The notes: generated from the letters alone by a model not told the origin. A stretch of DNA of 64,000 bases from Posidonia oceanica (GCA_037176725.1 JAZBRS010000077.1:6572001-6636000), one strand, 5' to 3'. Numbered from the stretch's first letter, positions 10,594 through 23,884 are shown. Made by a program: numbers and translations.

Positions 10594-12281
10594 TGCAAGT
10601 GAGAATGTAGGCAGCTGGTGCGAAATTTCCGAGTACTGTAGCCAAAGCTATTTCATCAATCTGGAATATGTACAGGCATGTAATACTGGTAGACAGAGAA
10701 GCAAATGTGCATATAAAGTTGATAAAGTAGTTCAAACGCTACAGCTAGCAATCAAACCACAGAATTCAAGCACACTCAGCTAAGCAAAAGGGGGCTTCAC
10801 CTGCACAAGGCGGAGCTGCACAAAAGGCACTCTTGTCCTCATCCGTGCGGAGCGAGGAGACAAGGGAAGGGGGCTTCGTTTGTCTGGAATGAAGTCACAA
10901 AGGAGGCACGCTTGTCCTTGTCCTGTACGGAGCAAGGGGACAAGCAGAAAAGAGACTTCGTCCATCCAGAGCGAAGTCACACAGGGATCAGGGGTGGCGC
11001 CTGACTGCACAGACCCGATGGCCCAAGAGGGGCCCTTAAGGGGTGCCAAGGTTGTCCTGCTGCCTCTGGAGTGATCGCCCTGTCTTTGATTACTGATGCT
11101 TTCCCTAAGCTGCTGGACTGGTAGTGATTGGTTGCTCTGAGGCTTGGAGGCGGTCAACCTGCCTTGGCAGAAGTACTATCCCAGCGCTGAGCCGAGCCTT
11201 GCAGAGTGGGAGGAAAGGGGCAAAAGAAGTGACTTGATAATGGATAGATGCATGCATGCTCTATACTAAACCTATCGCCCTCAGCATATGTAGTGCTTGA
11301 TGCCTGCTGTGAAGGAAGGAGCGGTCTCTGACTCACCAGACTCTACTCGGACTCCTAACTGTTGGTGGCGCTCTAGAAAGGGTATTATGGGCGTTTGAGT
11401 GGTGGTGTAGTGAGGACGGGCTCCATGCCAAACTCTCAAGGAGCTACACCTATTCTTTTCATTTTTTCCTATCTTTTTTGCTCCCACATAGGTGTGTAGT
11501 ACTTTCCCTATCCCTGGCTTGGGGGGGTAATGGGTGTCTGATAATGGCTGGGAGGAATGGCTAGGCCCCACGGGATCTGTGTATTTCCCAGGCGCAAATC
11601 TGGTTTCTCTCTAAGACAAAGAAAGGGGGCAGAATCACGCTGCTTGCCTTTGTTTTTTGCCCCTCTTTTGTTTTGCTTGTTGTTTTTTTTTCTTTTTGTC
11701 TTTCTTTCTTTGTTCTTTTTCTCTTCTTCTCTTTTTTTTTTTGGCTTGCAGGCTTCCGCTATCCCTAACTTAGAGGTAATGGGCGCCTGGTTTTGAGACA
11801 AAAGGGGCTAGGCCTTGTATGACTTGTGGATTTGCAGGCGTGGATTTGGATCCTCCCTAAGGCAAATTGGAGGGATGAGGTTGTACTGCACACCTCTATC
11901 TCTAGGGCCAACTCCTGTCTTCGCCTTCTAGTCTTCTGTGGTACCTAGGCTAAGACATGTAGGTTTTGCTCACACTCTCTCACACCCTAGGATTTTTTTC
12001 TCCCTCTTGAGGTGTAAGTCTTGGCGGGGTTTAGGCATTTCGTCTGTCCTCACTAGATTGTGGCTCCCTCACTGGCTAGGACATCCAAGTAGTGTCAGGT
12101 GAGGTAGAGAGTACTCCTTCCAGGGTAGGCAAGCAATTCTGATTTTCATCATCGAGCTTATGATAATAATGCATATAATACATTTACATCTTTTCTGCTG
12201 AAAATTAAACAAGCCTAAAATGCATGAGAAAGATGGAATGCAAGAAGTAAGAGAGAAGAGACTGTGCAAGGCAGCGGCAGG
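10594..12281 (-). other. Spacer between pol and the third ORF
   Basis: Non-coding. It aligns in patches with 56858-58420 of the young element. For example, GCGCCACCAA.A followed by AGTC.GAGTAG and GTGAGTCA lies near 11330-11375 here and 57868-57912 there. It carries a T-rich tract on the plus strand at about 11640-11750, so the element RNA has a long purine tract at this point, as the young copy does at 57427-57600. Confidence 0.6.
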
Positions 12282-13253
12282 CTACTGGTAGTACTTCTTG
12301 AGGTAGCATGAATTGACCGACTCAGACTGCTTGACCTGGTCCATGTCCTCAAGGACTGCTGCGCGGCTGGAGAAGACTTGCTTGATTAAGAAGGGGCCAC
12401 ACCTGTTGGGCCGGAATTTCCCTCGGCCGTCGAGGAGATGGATGGCTCGGAGGACCATATCCCCTGGATTGAAGCTTTTGGGCCTAACCTTCTTCAGGTA
12501 TGCTCTGGCCGAGCACTTCTGGTAGCACTAAGCATGATGTATGGCCTGCAGCCTATGCTCATCAATCAGGTTCAGCTGGATACGGCGGTCTTCGACCCAT
12601 TCCGCTTCTTCTAGCTCAGCTTCTCGTAGGATCCGCAGTGAGGGGATCTCTACTTCGACAGGCAGCAATGCCTCCATGCCGTACACCAGAGAATATGGGG
12701 TGGCTCTTGTTGAGGTCCGGACTGATGTCCTGTACGCCCAGAGCGCGTACAGAAGCTTATCATGCCAGTCCTTGTGAGTTTCTGCCATCTTTTTCAGGAT
12801 TTTGACAAGGTTCTTGTTGGCAGACTCTACCGCGTTGTTCATCTGTGGCCGATAAGGCGAGGATCGGTGATGCTTGATGTGAAAGCTTTGCAAGTAGTCT
12901 TCGATCGTCTTGGCTATGAAGTTTGTGCCGTTATCAGAGATAAGCGCGTGCAGGACCCCATACCGAGCTATGATATTGTTCCTGATAAACTTTTCTGTAG
13001 CCACGGCAGTAACTGTCTTGTAGGAGGCCGCTTCCACCCACTTAGTAAAGTAGTCGATCGCCACCAGAATGTAGCGATGACCATTGGAAGCTGGCGGGTG
13101 CACGGCGCCAATGACATCGATCCCCCAGGTGGAGAAGGGCCAAGGTGAAGACATGCTGTGCAATTCCTGTGGGGGTGCGTGTATGAAGCTCCCATGGATC
13201 TGGCAGCTATAGCACTTGCGCACAAATTGGCGCAGTCTGCCTCCATGGTTGAC
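12282..13253 (-). pseudogene. Integrase of the minus-strand element
   Basis: After a TAG that replaces a Trp codon (GYF-stop, 13253) the frame shifts near 13205. The core then reads open: the CYSCQIHGSF zinc part, WGIDVIGAVHP with the first Asp, ISDNGTNFI with the second and NNAVESANKN with the Glu. The C-terminal segment (RGKFRPN, then CYLKKYYQ) ends at TAG 12282-12284. It aligns closely with 55511-56857. The catalytic triad is intact although the gene is broken. Confidence 0.88.
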
Positions 13254-14218
13254 TAGAAGTAGCCTTGGAGCATAATCTTCTTGGTCAGCAACACACCATT
13301 CATGTGAGGACCGCAGGTCCCTGCATGGACTTGGAGCATCAATGTGTCGGCCTCCTTTTTGTCCACGCAGCATAGGAGCATCTGGTTGTAAGATATTCTG
13401 TACAGATGTCCTGCCCCTACCACGTACTTTGACTGCAGATGCGCCAAAGTCCTTCTGTCTGTGGCTGAGGTGCCAGGTGGGGGGTTGCCAGATTCTAGGA
13501 AGACTTTAATGTCGTGGTACCATGGGAGCTCCTCTGCTGGATCCGCCTCCTCGATAGTCATGCAATGTGTGGGCTGTTCCACACGAGAGACTGATACGTC
13601 CACTGCACGGCCTTCAGGTATGGAGAGCCAAGATGCTAAGGTTGCCAGAGCGTCTGCATAGGCGTTCTTGGCCCTATTCATGTAAGTGAAGTGGATGTCT
13701 TCAAATTCTCCTATCAGCTTCAGCAGGCATTCATGGTAAGGTACCAGCTTGGGGTCCTTGGTCTTCCAGTCGCCGTTAACCTGGGAGATGACTAGCATCA
13801 CGTCTCCGTGCACATGTAGCTTGTGCACATCATGCTCAAGTGCCACTTGCAGTCCTAGAAGGCAGGCTTCGTACTCTGCCTCATTGTTGGTGCAAGGGAA
13901 TATCATCTTCCTTGCAAAGGGGATTAGAACTCCCTGCGGCATTGATAGGACAGCGCCGATGCCTCTACTCCTTCTATTAACTACGCCATCGAAGTACAGA
14001 TGCCACTGTAACTTGTCTTCTGCGTCCTTCTGCTCTAAATCCTCCATGGCGAACAGGATGTCTTCATGGAGGAACTGTGTCTGCAAAGGTTGATATTCAG
14101 GTAAGGGGAAGTCAGCCAGATGATCCGCCATGGCTTGTCCCTTCATTGATTTCTGCGTGACGAAAGTAATGTCATATTGAGACAATAACACCTGCCACTT
14201 AACACATCTGCCCACCAT
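13254..14218 (-). pseudogene. Second (archaeal-type) RNase H and integrase N-terminus
   Basis: The frame contains KWQVLLSQYDITF (end of the first RNase H/connection) and WHLYFDGVVNRRSRGIGAVL, the aRNH start with its catalytic Asp. CTNNEAEYEACLLGL follows with the Glu, then VHGDVMLVISQVNGD and KNAYADALATLASW. The zinc-binding HAGTCGPHMNG of integrase comes last. A second RNase H after the retroviral one marks the Tat lineage. The Trp codon at TLASW is the residue that became a stop in the young element (55508-55510). Confidence 0.85.
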
Positions 14219-15700
14219 AGCCGGCTTTTGGAAAAGGAACTTGATTGGGTCATGCCAGCATAAGAGCTAAACTGGGTGCGCCATCATGTAATGCCTTAGC
14301 TTCTGCGCGGCTCAGACCAGAGACAAGCAGGTCTTCTCTATGGCACTATACCTGGCTTCGCAATCAGTGAACTTCTTGCTCAGGTAGTAGATGGCACACT
14401 CCTTTCTACCGGTTTCATCATGTTGGCCCAAGACGGCGCCCATGGAATGCTGCGTGGATAGAGAATTAGGGGTCTTCCTAGCACGGGAGAGACTAGGACA
14501 GGAAGCTTGATCAGGAGCTGCTTGATCTTGTCAAATGCAGCTTGGCACTCCTCGCTCCAGTTGATATGTGCATTCTTCTTCAGGAGCTTGAAAATCGGTT
14601 CGCAAATGGGTGTGAGCTGTGCAATTAACCGACTGATGTATTGTAGACGCCCCAGCAGGCCTCTGACCTCTTTCTCAGTCCTAGGGGGTGGCATGTCTAT
14701 GATGGCTTTAGCCTTGCTCAGGTCCACTTCAATTCCCCTCTGGCTGATGATGTAGCCCAATAGCTTATCGGATGATACCCCACATACACATTTACTGGAG
14801 TTTAGGCGAAGATTGTACTTCCTCAGGCGATCAAAGAGCTTCTTGAGGTAGATAAGGTGATCCTCAGGCTCTCTAGACTTAGCAATAATGTCGTCCACGT
14901 AGACCTCAACTTCTTGGTGCATGAGGTCATGGAATAATGCTGTCATCACCCTCAGATATGTTGCTCCGGCGTTCCTGAGCCAAAATGGCATGACTTGATA
15001 GCAGAAGACTCCCCAGGGGGTGATAAATGAGGTCTTCTCCATGTCTTCTTTCGCCATTCTGATCTGATTGTAGCCAGAGAAGCCGTCCATGAAGGAGAGC
15101 ATCTTGTACCTCGCAATGTTGTCCACCAGGACGTCGATGTGCGGTAAGGGAAAGTCGTCCTTGGGACTGGCTTTGTTCAAATCCCTATAATCAATGCACA
15201 TACAGACCCGTCCATCCTTCTTGGGCACATGCACAACATTCGCGAGCCATTCTAGATAGAGGACGACCTTGAGAAAACCAACACTGTGCTGCTTCATGAT
15301 TTCCTCCTTGATTTTGAGCAGCCACTGTGGTCGCCACTTCCGAAGCTTCTGCTTTACTGGCTTTGCGTCTGGGTCTAGAGGCAAGTTGTGCACCACGATC
15401 TCGACATCAAGGCCAACCATGTCTTCATAGCTCTAGGCAAAAACATCTGCATATTCCATAAGGAATGCAATAAACTCTGCTCTGGCCTGGGGCGGTAGTA
15501 GGGCACTGATACAGACCTCTCTGACATCTTCAGCTGTGCCAACATTGATAACCTCCATCTCTTCCTCGACATGGAGGTTGGGCCCTTCCAGGTCGTCATC
15601 ATAAGGCTGGAACTCAAGCGATGGTTCATCATTCTCATCGACACTTGTATCCCCCTCCTCCTCATATGTAATGAGTTCCGAGAGGATCTCCTTCTCAAAT
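14219..15700 (-). pseudogene. Reverse transcriptase-RNase H of the minus-strand element
   Basis: RT motifs in order are VCMCIDYRDLNKASPKDDFPLP, SFMDGFSGYNQI, FITPWGVFCYQVMPF and the catalytic YVDD near 14905. The RLNSSKCVCGVSSDKLLGY thumb region and RNase H follow. A frameshift near 14460 ends the readable frame inside RNase H. The frame changes again near 15420 at the linker. The substitutions KNAGATY to RNAGATY and PFG to PFW in the fingers/palm are consistent with decay. Confidence 0.88.
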
Positions 15701-17049
15701 GTAGGGTCTATAATGTCGAAGGAGTGGACACGTTCCGCCTCTTAATCCTGATGATGCCTCAGGATGGTCACACTCACCTGAGTATTTCTATGGGCTTGGT
15801 GGGTGACGTCTGCTTCAGTGGCCCCTGGTCCCCCTGACTGATCTAGCTGCTCTGGCTGCTCTGTCTGTTCCGACTGCTCTGGCACCACTATCACTACTAG
15901 GACTGTCTGGAATGTTGGGACTGCTCTGTCTGCTACTGCTGCTATCTGTACTGTCTCATCCTCTGCGTTCTCAAATGTGCCCGCAGGGAATGCCGGAGAT
16001 GGACAATTGTTCTCTAGGTGACGAATCTGTGTACTGTCGCCAAATGCGCTGCTTGTGCTGGGCATGCACCGCACAAACCACCTAGACCCACCTTCAGGCT
16101 GCAAGGTGATCAACTCGTCCAGTCTAGTGGGTGCTGCCTCTGGTTCTTCTTCCAAGACCATGATGGAGGGATGGTCTTGCGGTAGGGAGGGATCCGTGGC
16201 CATGGCTTTCCCTTTCCTCAACGTGTGCTGCTCAGCAACGTCTTCAGCGAACACTACGAGTTGTTCCTGGAACAGCAATTCCAAGTCTTCAAGCCTGTCA
16301 GCCACCTGAGCTTCTGCAGTCACACTTTCCTCGTCTTCAGAGGGCGTGTCGACGTAATAGGCGCAAGCGGGCTCCTCAGAGTCCTGTCCAGTGATTCCTC
16401 CACCTACGGGGTCTACTCTGGCTTTCAGACATATCACCGGCCAGGGCATCCGCTCTGTTACTGGCTGGTTGGCTAGCTGACCTCTGGACGCGGCTGGTTG
16501 CGGCACTAGGGACATCAGAGATGCGAACAGGCTGGTCAGGGATGCCACTGACAGCAGCGCCGACACGAACAGTGCTATGGCTGGAGGGGAGGCAAAGGCA
16601 CTCTTCTGAAGGTCCAATAGCTAGACGGTTGCTCTGAGGGATGAAGCGCTGGCACCCATGTGTGATGGTGGTTGTTTCTCTGTAGTAGCGATGGGGGTCT
16701 TCCACAACGTTAGATCTACTGAAGCTGACGGCGGTATGGCTGATGGTGCCGTCTGCTTTGCTTGTGGAGCTACTGATGAGGCAGGTTGAGTCACGCCATC
16801 GCCTGAATCGACTAATTGCACCCCTAGAAAAGGTAACTTCAGTACTAGTACGGCTGCGGTAGTGAGTGGACAAGTGGCTGGTGCCTGTAGAGGTGCTCCT
16901 AATTCTGGAGCCGCTGAAATGGCTGTCATAGGCACTGGTGAAGCTGCAGAAGAAGAAACCGTCATCTCTGACACAGACTTTGCTGAATCTGCCACTGTAT
17001 CAGGATAAGGAAGGGCCAGGCAGGCTGAGCAGGAGATTGCAGGGCTGAT
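15701..17049 (-). pseudogene. Low-complexity linker between G-patch and RT
   Basis: The Ala/Ser/Pro/Gln-rich frame is broken by a TAG near 17050 and another near 16620. One segment is well conserved with the young element: YYVDTPSEDEES, LEDLELLFQEQL, KGKAMATDPSLPQDHPSIMV and DELITLQPEGGSRWFV. That conservation shows this part of the linker is translated protein in the family and not an intron. Confidence 0.7.
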
Positions 17050-18940
17050 CTAGGCTTCTTCCTTGGACTGTGCTAGGGCAACCGTGCCAGGTTGCTCTTC
17101 ATCAAAATAATAATCCTCTATGCAGACCCACTCCTCTGTCAGCAGTGGGGGGCTTCGGCATGGTGCTGGCTGGGCTGTTGCTGGGCTCGTGTTTAGGTCG
17201 AGGATACCTACACTGACGAAGTTAGTGAGGTCCCGAGGGATCACGAGCTTCCGCTTCCCTGGATGCAAGCGCTCACCATCGCAGGGTTGCCATTCATATC
17301 CCAGGCCTTGGAACTTTTCGCGCTCCTCGGTAGTGACTGGCTCGACGATCCCTTGGCCGTGACGTCCAAGTGACGTTCCCTTCTCATAGCCTCACCTACG
17401 ACAAATGTTCTCGACCATCCTGGAAGGGTTACAATGAACAGCCGGAGAGCTGGCAAGCTCAAGAAGAGGAATAAAGTTAACCGGCTCAAAGCAGTTAACA
17501 CGGTACAAGGTATCCGAGGGCTTAGGATCAAGTTGGATAGTTGGCCGGGATACAAAAGAGACCACCTCGACCGGTTCCTTGTCAAAGTTTTCCGCCATGA
17601 CGACGATAACATCGTCGTTGTAGCGAAACTTGATCATACGGTGGAGGGTCGAGGGGATCACCTGAGGCTTGTGCAGCCAAGGGTGCCCAAGCAAAAGATT
17701 AAAAGAAGGCTCCAAGTCGATGATATAGAACTCGACATCGAATTCAATTGGGCCAATGGTAAGAGGAATAACCAGGATCTCCAGAGAATCATGGTGCGTA
17801 TTGTCAAAAGAGGTCATTCCCTTCACGGTTGGCGTGATATCCTCGACTTTGAATCCGAGCTTCAATGCTGTGCGTAAGGGACAGACGTTAAGGCCTGACC
17901 CATTATCGACCAGCGAGAGGGGAATGCGGAACCTTTTGAACTGCACCATGATGAACAGGGGCTGATTATGGTTAGTCCCCGCTAGAGGCAGTTCATCGCT
18001 CAAGAAAGAGATGACCTGTGGCTCCACGATCATACCTACCATATTTTCCAGAGTTGAAGGCTCGATGGTTTGGGACATATGGGCGGCCTGGAACACGCAG
18101 AGAAAAGCCTCTCGGTGTTCGCAGGAAGAATGGATCAGGTCCTAGATGGATATGTCAACCTTGACTTTTTTCAACTGGGCTGTTATGTCAGCTGAAGGCT
18201 GGTCTTTTTTGGTGGTGAGGATAGTGGCTCTGGTGGTAGTTTCTATAGAGGTGGGACCAAGGGATTGGTTTACTAGAGGTTGACTCACAGGTGGGGATGG
18301 GCCAGCTAGTGGTTGGTTCACAGGCGGAGTAGGTTCAGGGGGGTTGAGCCTGGCTATTGGGGCTGTAGGTCTAGTTGCTGGGGCGGCGGGTTTGTACACC
18401 CTCCCCGACCGCATGATATCTGCACACATTTCTACGGCATAGTCATAATGAACGCAGTGGGTATCCCTGGTTAGGTTAATAACCAGGGGAGCACGAGCTA
18501 CGAGCTCAAGAGGGACTGCCAGGGTATTTGCTGGTTGGCGGGCAGATGAAGGTTATTACTGGTTGGCGGGCAAATGAAGGTTGTTGCTGGAGAGGCTGTG
18601 CTAGCTCTGGCTGGGGTTTGGCCTGCAGGCAGATGGGGGGTTGAGCCTCTGGTTGTATGGCGGGCCTCGTGGTAGCATGCTCCGGCTTGGCATCCAGTGA
18701 ATCCCCGAGCGCCGCAAGATAGAGAGAAGAAGAAACAGGCATTGAAAGATCTTGAATCAGATCAGAAGGGTCCACCACAGACGTAGCGGGCCCAAAGGGG
18801 AAGAGAGAATGCACACCTGAAGTCCTCGGGCCTCCTGGGCCAGAATGCTCAAGCAAAGGCTGGTGGATGTAGATACGCCGTTTTGGCACTCCCTTCATGT
18901 TAGTATAGTCTATTGCATTAGGTCGCTCTTAGAAGCCCTC
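17050..18940 (-). pseudogene. gag C-terminus, protease and G-patch of the minus-strand element
   Basis: The gag C-terminal Pro-rich part (TSGVHSLFPFGPATSVVDPSDL) is followed by the LKKVKVDIS motif before protease. The protease has the active-site LVDNGSGLNVCPLRTA, a flap-like FDNTHHD and a LLLGHPWLH segment. A G-patch (GTSLGRHGQGIVEP, GLGYEW) follows at about 17250-17400. Frameshifts lie near 18490, 18130, 17400 and 17260. The frame stops at 17050 just after EEWVCIEDYYFDEEQ, close to where the young element has its gag-pro TAG. The zinc knuckle and capsid region are absent. Confidence 0.82.
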
Positions 18941-21738
18941 CGCCCAATCCAGAACATCTTACTTAAGCCAAATGTCTTCTCTCCAGTCCAAAATGTTATC
19001 CCTATCTAAGCCCCAAGTGTCAGTAACTTGATTGTTCTTCATGTCTTGACCAAATTTGGAATTTGAACTGACTGAGGGTGTTGTATGCTGGCTTCTCAGC
19101 ATACAATGTTGGCCGTTGGTTTTCCAGTGGCTAACATTGGCTGCTGGTTTTCTAGCGTCCAACGTGGCAACCTAGTTAGCCCAAAACTTTCTTTATTTGG
19201 CCAAATCCAAAAATCATTTTTTTGCCTTCTTTGGATCCTGTTGATCGGTCAAAGCCATCAAAGCCGAGTTAAACACACTTAATGACTCCTTAATTGGAGA
19301 ATCTTCCTTTATCCTGGCAGTTATGCCTCGGAGGTCGTAATATGCTGAAACTCCCGCTTATAACATTATACACTATGTTTCCAGCATATAACGCTTCTGA
19401 AACAGGAAATTCTGCTGACTTGGCCTTTGTGTCGCTACTATAAAAGCAGGGGTACCCCCATAGGGTTCAGGGCCAGATTTTTGGAGCTCATATGTGTTTT
19501 GAGATTAGAAGATTTTTTTTTAGAGAGAGGGGAGGTCCTTGAGAATTGAAAGTGTGAAGAGAGGTTTTGAAAGGCGGAAAGTTTTCGAAAGGAGACTCTA
19601 TTTTCATTGTTTTCTTTTCTTTTTCTCATACCACATATTTAATTCCGTAGCATAACCAAGCATCTTGAGTTCATATATTGTTGTAGCTAAGCATACATTT
19701 CTTTAGTTGCAACCGGGGGAATCAAACCCCTCGGGTACGTATTTCATTGCATTTCTCCATTTCTTTTTCTATTTATTCTAAATAAGTTACTACACCATAT
19801 TGATCGATCTTTGCATTATTTTGTTTGTTTTGCTAACGTTTGTCATACGAGGAAGAAGAAAGAAGAAGAAACTCACCAAGCACAGGCACCCTTGGGCAAC
19901 GTTGGCGTTGTCCCAAGGTAGCTGAACCCGCAACCATATCACATCTCCCCAAGACATCTCGAGGGCCACTGAAAGCGGACCGAGAGTGGCGATCACACTG
20001 ACTTCGACACACGTGGAGTGAAGAAGTCGGATACAACAAAAAGGGGACCCCGAAGAAGGAGTGAATAGCAAAAAAGAAGGGAGAGGCGAAGCACCCATCT
20101 CCTCCCAGAAATTCCTCCTCCTCCTCCCAAAACCCCATATCCACAGTCTAGCGATCATGGTGGGACGGCTAAAAGTGCCCCTGTGCAAGGTGAGTATGCC
20201 CTTCTTTCTTCTTCCTCATTATTGACATTCTTAGTTTAGTTTTAATTTCTTAATTTTTCATAATTTTAAGGTAGTGGTGAAATTCCTCGTAGTGTTTTGA
20301 GGTGCCGTGACCCTTCTCGTTTTTTTTCCACGTCCAAATAACTGAAATCACCTCCCCCTTTTCTCTGGATTCTCGGGAGTGGAGGTGGTTTGTAAAAGCT
20401 ACTGGTTTTTCTGCAAAAAACTCTATCAGTACGTTATACGCGTGATCTGGTGCGTCTAACGTTGGATGCTCCAATATCCGCGTCTAACGACTACTGAACA
20501 GAAACCTTTCTATTTTAAATTTTCTCCTAGTTTTCTTTTCATAACTGGCCCAACGACTGAGGTGTGAGGTGATCGGCTTTGCCGTAGGGACCGGAACTTC
20601 AGTTTCTTTGGGTGCTTCGCAAAAAAAAAAAAACAAAAAAATCGAATCTTTTTATATGACTTGCATGGCCCTCATTGGGAACTAATTGTTTGTGTCGTTT
20701 CTTGAGTTATATAAGTAACCGTCTAGGTCCCAAGCACCTCTGTTGCAAAGGACTTAGGAAAGGTACTTGTATTCTCATTGTCTTTCACAAGGGGCCCTTC
20801 TTCTTCCTTGGCTTTTTGTGAAAGATAATTAGAACCTCAAGCTTTGACTTGTATTCCTCCCTCCCCTTTTCGGTGGTTTGATTGTGCTTGGTGTGTTGAT
20901 ATGTGAGTGACCCGATCAATCCCGAGTACGCTGGGCTCTACCTCTACGGGGTAGGGACCTAAGTGTATTCGGGCTCCCCCTAGCATCCTCAGGAGTTGAG
21001 GTAGGGGGTAGTACCAAAAAATATATATTCACCCATTTTGTGAGGAGCTATAGAAATCCCAGAAAAGAAGCCATACCTAAGCCTTAAGGAACCCAAAGAG
21101 CTACAGCAGGTTTAAAACACTGATCTCAAAGCGAAAATAGAAATTAAAACCTTAAATCGCTGTTTGAAAGTGTTTCTGTGCAGTTCTCTGAAACAGGGCG
21201 TTAGCCACTGGGATCTCTGCGTCTAATGTTGTGCGCAATAGTTTCAGCATCTAACGTATTCTCTGTGTGGTTGTTTATTTTCTAGCCTTTCTGTGGTGGA
21301 TTAATTGTAGGGTAAAACATTGAAAAAAAAACCATTTACAAGATAGTAGCAGTTTTATCTTTCAGTATTTACTTTCTAGGGACTTTTGTTAGATCACCAA
21401 GTTTGTAATTTCTTTTCCATTGTAAGCACTTGTAATCCTTCATTTATATAGGAAAAAAAAAGAAAAAAAAGAAGAAAAGGAAAAGAGCAAAAAAATCGGA
21501 AAAAAAAGAAAAAAAATAAGAAAAGCAAAAAAATCAGAAAAGCAAAAAAACAGAAAAGCAAAAAAAAAAAAATAGAGAGAAAAGCTGAGAAGAAAAGAGA
21601 AGACAGAAAAGAGAAGACAGGAGGAAATACAACTGGGATTGTTGAATGCGTAGTTTACTGCGTCCAACGTTATACGCCGCATTCTAAGACGTATTACGCC
21701 CTGAAGCCAGTTCCATCTCATTATCAAAAGCTGCTGCA
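18941..21738 (+). other. Probable 5' LTR and leader of the plus-strand Tat element, boundaries uncertain
   Basis: No coding content is recognised. A TATA box lies at 19439-19446. Words related to the palindrome GCGTCCAACGTTGGACGC recur at about 19088-19170, 20445-20495, 21224-21260 and 21656-21690. A possible PBS (TGGCGATCACACTGACTT, 19987-20004) is weak: only about its first seven bases match the tRNA-Arg-type PBS. CCTTGGGCAAC and GTTGTCCCAAGG (about 19889-19917) form an inverted repeat. AAG|GTGAGT near 20190 looks like a splice donor. A purine-rich A tract lies at 21450-21620. I could not find a matching 3' LTR in the window. Confidence 0.4.
19439..19446 (+). promoter_or_regulatory. Candidate TATA box of the Tat element LTR
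   Basis: TATAAAAG in the context CGCTACTATAAAAGCAGGGG is a good plant TATA box. It lies about 2.3 kb upstream of the first gag ATG and downstream of the palindrome-rich stretch, as expected for a U3/R border. Confidence 0.5.
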
Positions 21739-23500
21739 ATGATGAACCAAGTCTTTGAAGCTGAACAGCCAGAAAGAGAGAGGTCAGACTCAATAAGTAC
21801 CTTGGGAGAGGAGCCCACAATCTACCATCCGATCACCGAAGAAGCCTTGGATCCAGACTCGATCCAGTATAAAGCCATGTATCAGTTCTTAAACGAAGAG
21901 ACATCAACCCTTATGGGGCCATGTCAAAACAACCTCCAGCAGCCACCCAACCTCGGTGAAGGACAACGAAGGCCAGTTGCGGACCATACCCCTGACGATC
22001 TATACTAGGGACAAAATGGCAACCCACCACCGGACACAAACCACCCATGTCATGGTACAACGCTCAATGGAGCATATAACACAAGGGCCAACCCCTTGAT
22101 TCAAGAACAAAATTACATGCCACATGGCGAGTACAAGGAAGGAGTCTATCCAAGACATCATCTCCAACCACCTACGGCAGGCAATCAGCCTCAGCCAGAT
22201 CATCACCACCATCAGGCATCTCCCCCACGATACGAGCAGGTCATACCTCAACACTTCTGCAACAGCTATCTTCATCAACAGCAGAACCATCAGTCCTTCA
22301 ACTCACATGTCCCGACCCCATCAGCCGGGATAGCAAATTTGGATGAGATGAGAAAAATGCTCAGCGCATTAGGGGTACATACCCAAGCTCCGGCAAAACT
22401 TTGATATAAACCGGTTTCCCCCATTCAGATTACCTTCGGACTTCAAATACTCGAAGACTCCCAAGTTCAACGGAACCACTAATCTGCTCAGTCACCTAGT
22501 GCAGTTCCAAATGGAGTTAGCCCCCTACTTCCATGATTTGGGGCTTGTTGTACACCTATTCTTCTACTCACTCGAAGGAGAGCCCATGGATTGGTTTCCC
22601 ACTCTCTCCAAGGAAGACCTCAGCAACTTTGATAAAATCAGAGAGAGCTTCCTCACAAAATACCAGCACAAGATAGACCCCAAGCCAACCTTCCATGACC
22701 TAAGCAAGGAGGTCATGAAGCAAGGTGAAAGCTGGGTGACATTTGCCAATAGATGGTGGGAAATGGCGGCTAGATCAGGACTGACCATTCCAAAGAGACA
22801 GGTGGTCCAGACCCTCATTGCAAACACCACTGGACCAATGAAAAAGGGACTCGTGAATGCCTACTGTCCCAATGTGACAGCCTTATATGAAGTGGCGGCC
22901 TCCGTTAAATAAAATCTGCATGAATTCATGGAGGAGCCAAAGAAGAGCCGGAAAATGCAGGTAGTAGAGGGTGTGACCGGAGTCGTCAACAAGATGGGCT
23001 CCACACCCAGGCCATTCGAACAAAGGGCTATACCAGCTTCACAACAGCCAACCTGGAGCCACCCTCCTCCTCAGCAATAGCAAGCATGGAGCCACCCTCA
23101 TCCTCCCCAGCAACAGTAAGCATGGAGCCGCCCTCCTCAGTAACAGTAGGCATGGAATAGTCCTCCCCCTCAGCAACAAATCCGCCCTATGTGGAATGCT
23201 CCCCGGAAGCAATGGACTTGGGGCAATCAAAATAGCCAGGCCAACAACAGAAATCCCCCCAACAATAATGGGAATGGGGGTGGTTATCACAATGTTCCCC
23301 CTCCACATCTATTGCCACACAAAAGGGGAAGAAGAGACCATTACCCTCCTCTACCGGTCATACTGGCAGATATGTTCATAGAGCTAGAGGATGCAAAAGC
23401 AATTGATATCCCGCTAGCCAGGCCTGAATTGCCAAACTGTGACTAGAGCAAATACTGCCCGTTCCATAGAGTACATGGTCACAACATCAATGACTGTTGG
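21739..23500 (+). pseudogene. gag of the Tat element
   Basis: An acidic N-terminus starts at ATG 21739 (or 21742). A His/Gln-rich segment follows (about 22100-22300). The retrotransposon gag core is at 22499-22912 (APYFHDLG, EGEPMDWFPTLS, FHDLSKEVMKQGESW). A Gln/Asn-rich basic region comes next, then a zinc knuckle of the CX2HX4HX4C type at 23456-23497 (CPFHRVHGHNINDC). There is a frameshift between 22404 and 22499 and stops near 22010, 22910, 23080 and 23155. The knuckle with His in place of the second Cys is usual for Tat-lineage gag proteins. Confidence 0.8.
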
Positions 23501-23884
23501 ACTTCTAGAGACATAGTCTATGACATGGTAGATGCAGATGTGTTTGAATGGGACGTCCTGGTGAAAAGATCCAAACATAGAAAGCAGACGGGGACGTCTC
23601 AATAGGTCTACAGTGACCCTCTCCCCAAGCACCAAGTCATGGTATTCTAGGACGAACAGCTCCCTAATTTGCTAACATCAAAAGACTGGGACAACCATGT
23701 CATACTAGAAGTGAACTGGGACAGCCAAACTGAGCATTGGGGGATAATCTCAGATGATGATTGGGACAGCGAGGCAGACGAGGAGCTAACAGTGAAAGAT
23801 CTCCTTAGCCTGTTCAACCTCACAGCAGTAGTGGAGGGACCACAAGAGGATATGAAGGAAAAAAGCCAAGTTCAAAAAGCCAAT

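Larger units (their letters stand above)
6307..18940 (-). mobile_element. Degenerate Ogre-like element, minus strand, 5' end truncated
   Basis: Read on the minus strand the order is gag C-terminus, protease, G-patch, linker, RT-RNase H, second RNase H, integrase, spacer, third ORF, hairpin arrays, conserved 3' block, PPT, 3' LTR start. This is the same order as the element at 40691-64000, and the coding regions align residue by residue. The N-terminal half of gag, the PBS and the 5' LTR are missing beyond about 18940. Frameshifts and stops occur in every ORF. Its LTR shares only the first bases with the other family, so it belongs to a different subfamily. Confidence 0.85.

Noticed and set aside
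19707..19733. GGGGGAATCAAACCCC resembling a tRNA T-arm
   Set aside because: No D-arm, anticodon arm or acceptor stem could be placed around it.
19790..20188. 132-aa minus-strand open frame in the Tat leader
   Set aside because: No family resemblance. It overlaps plausible plus-strand leader features and another frame is equally open.
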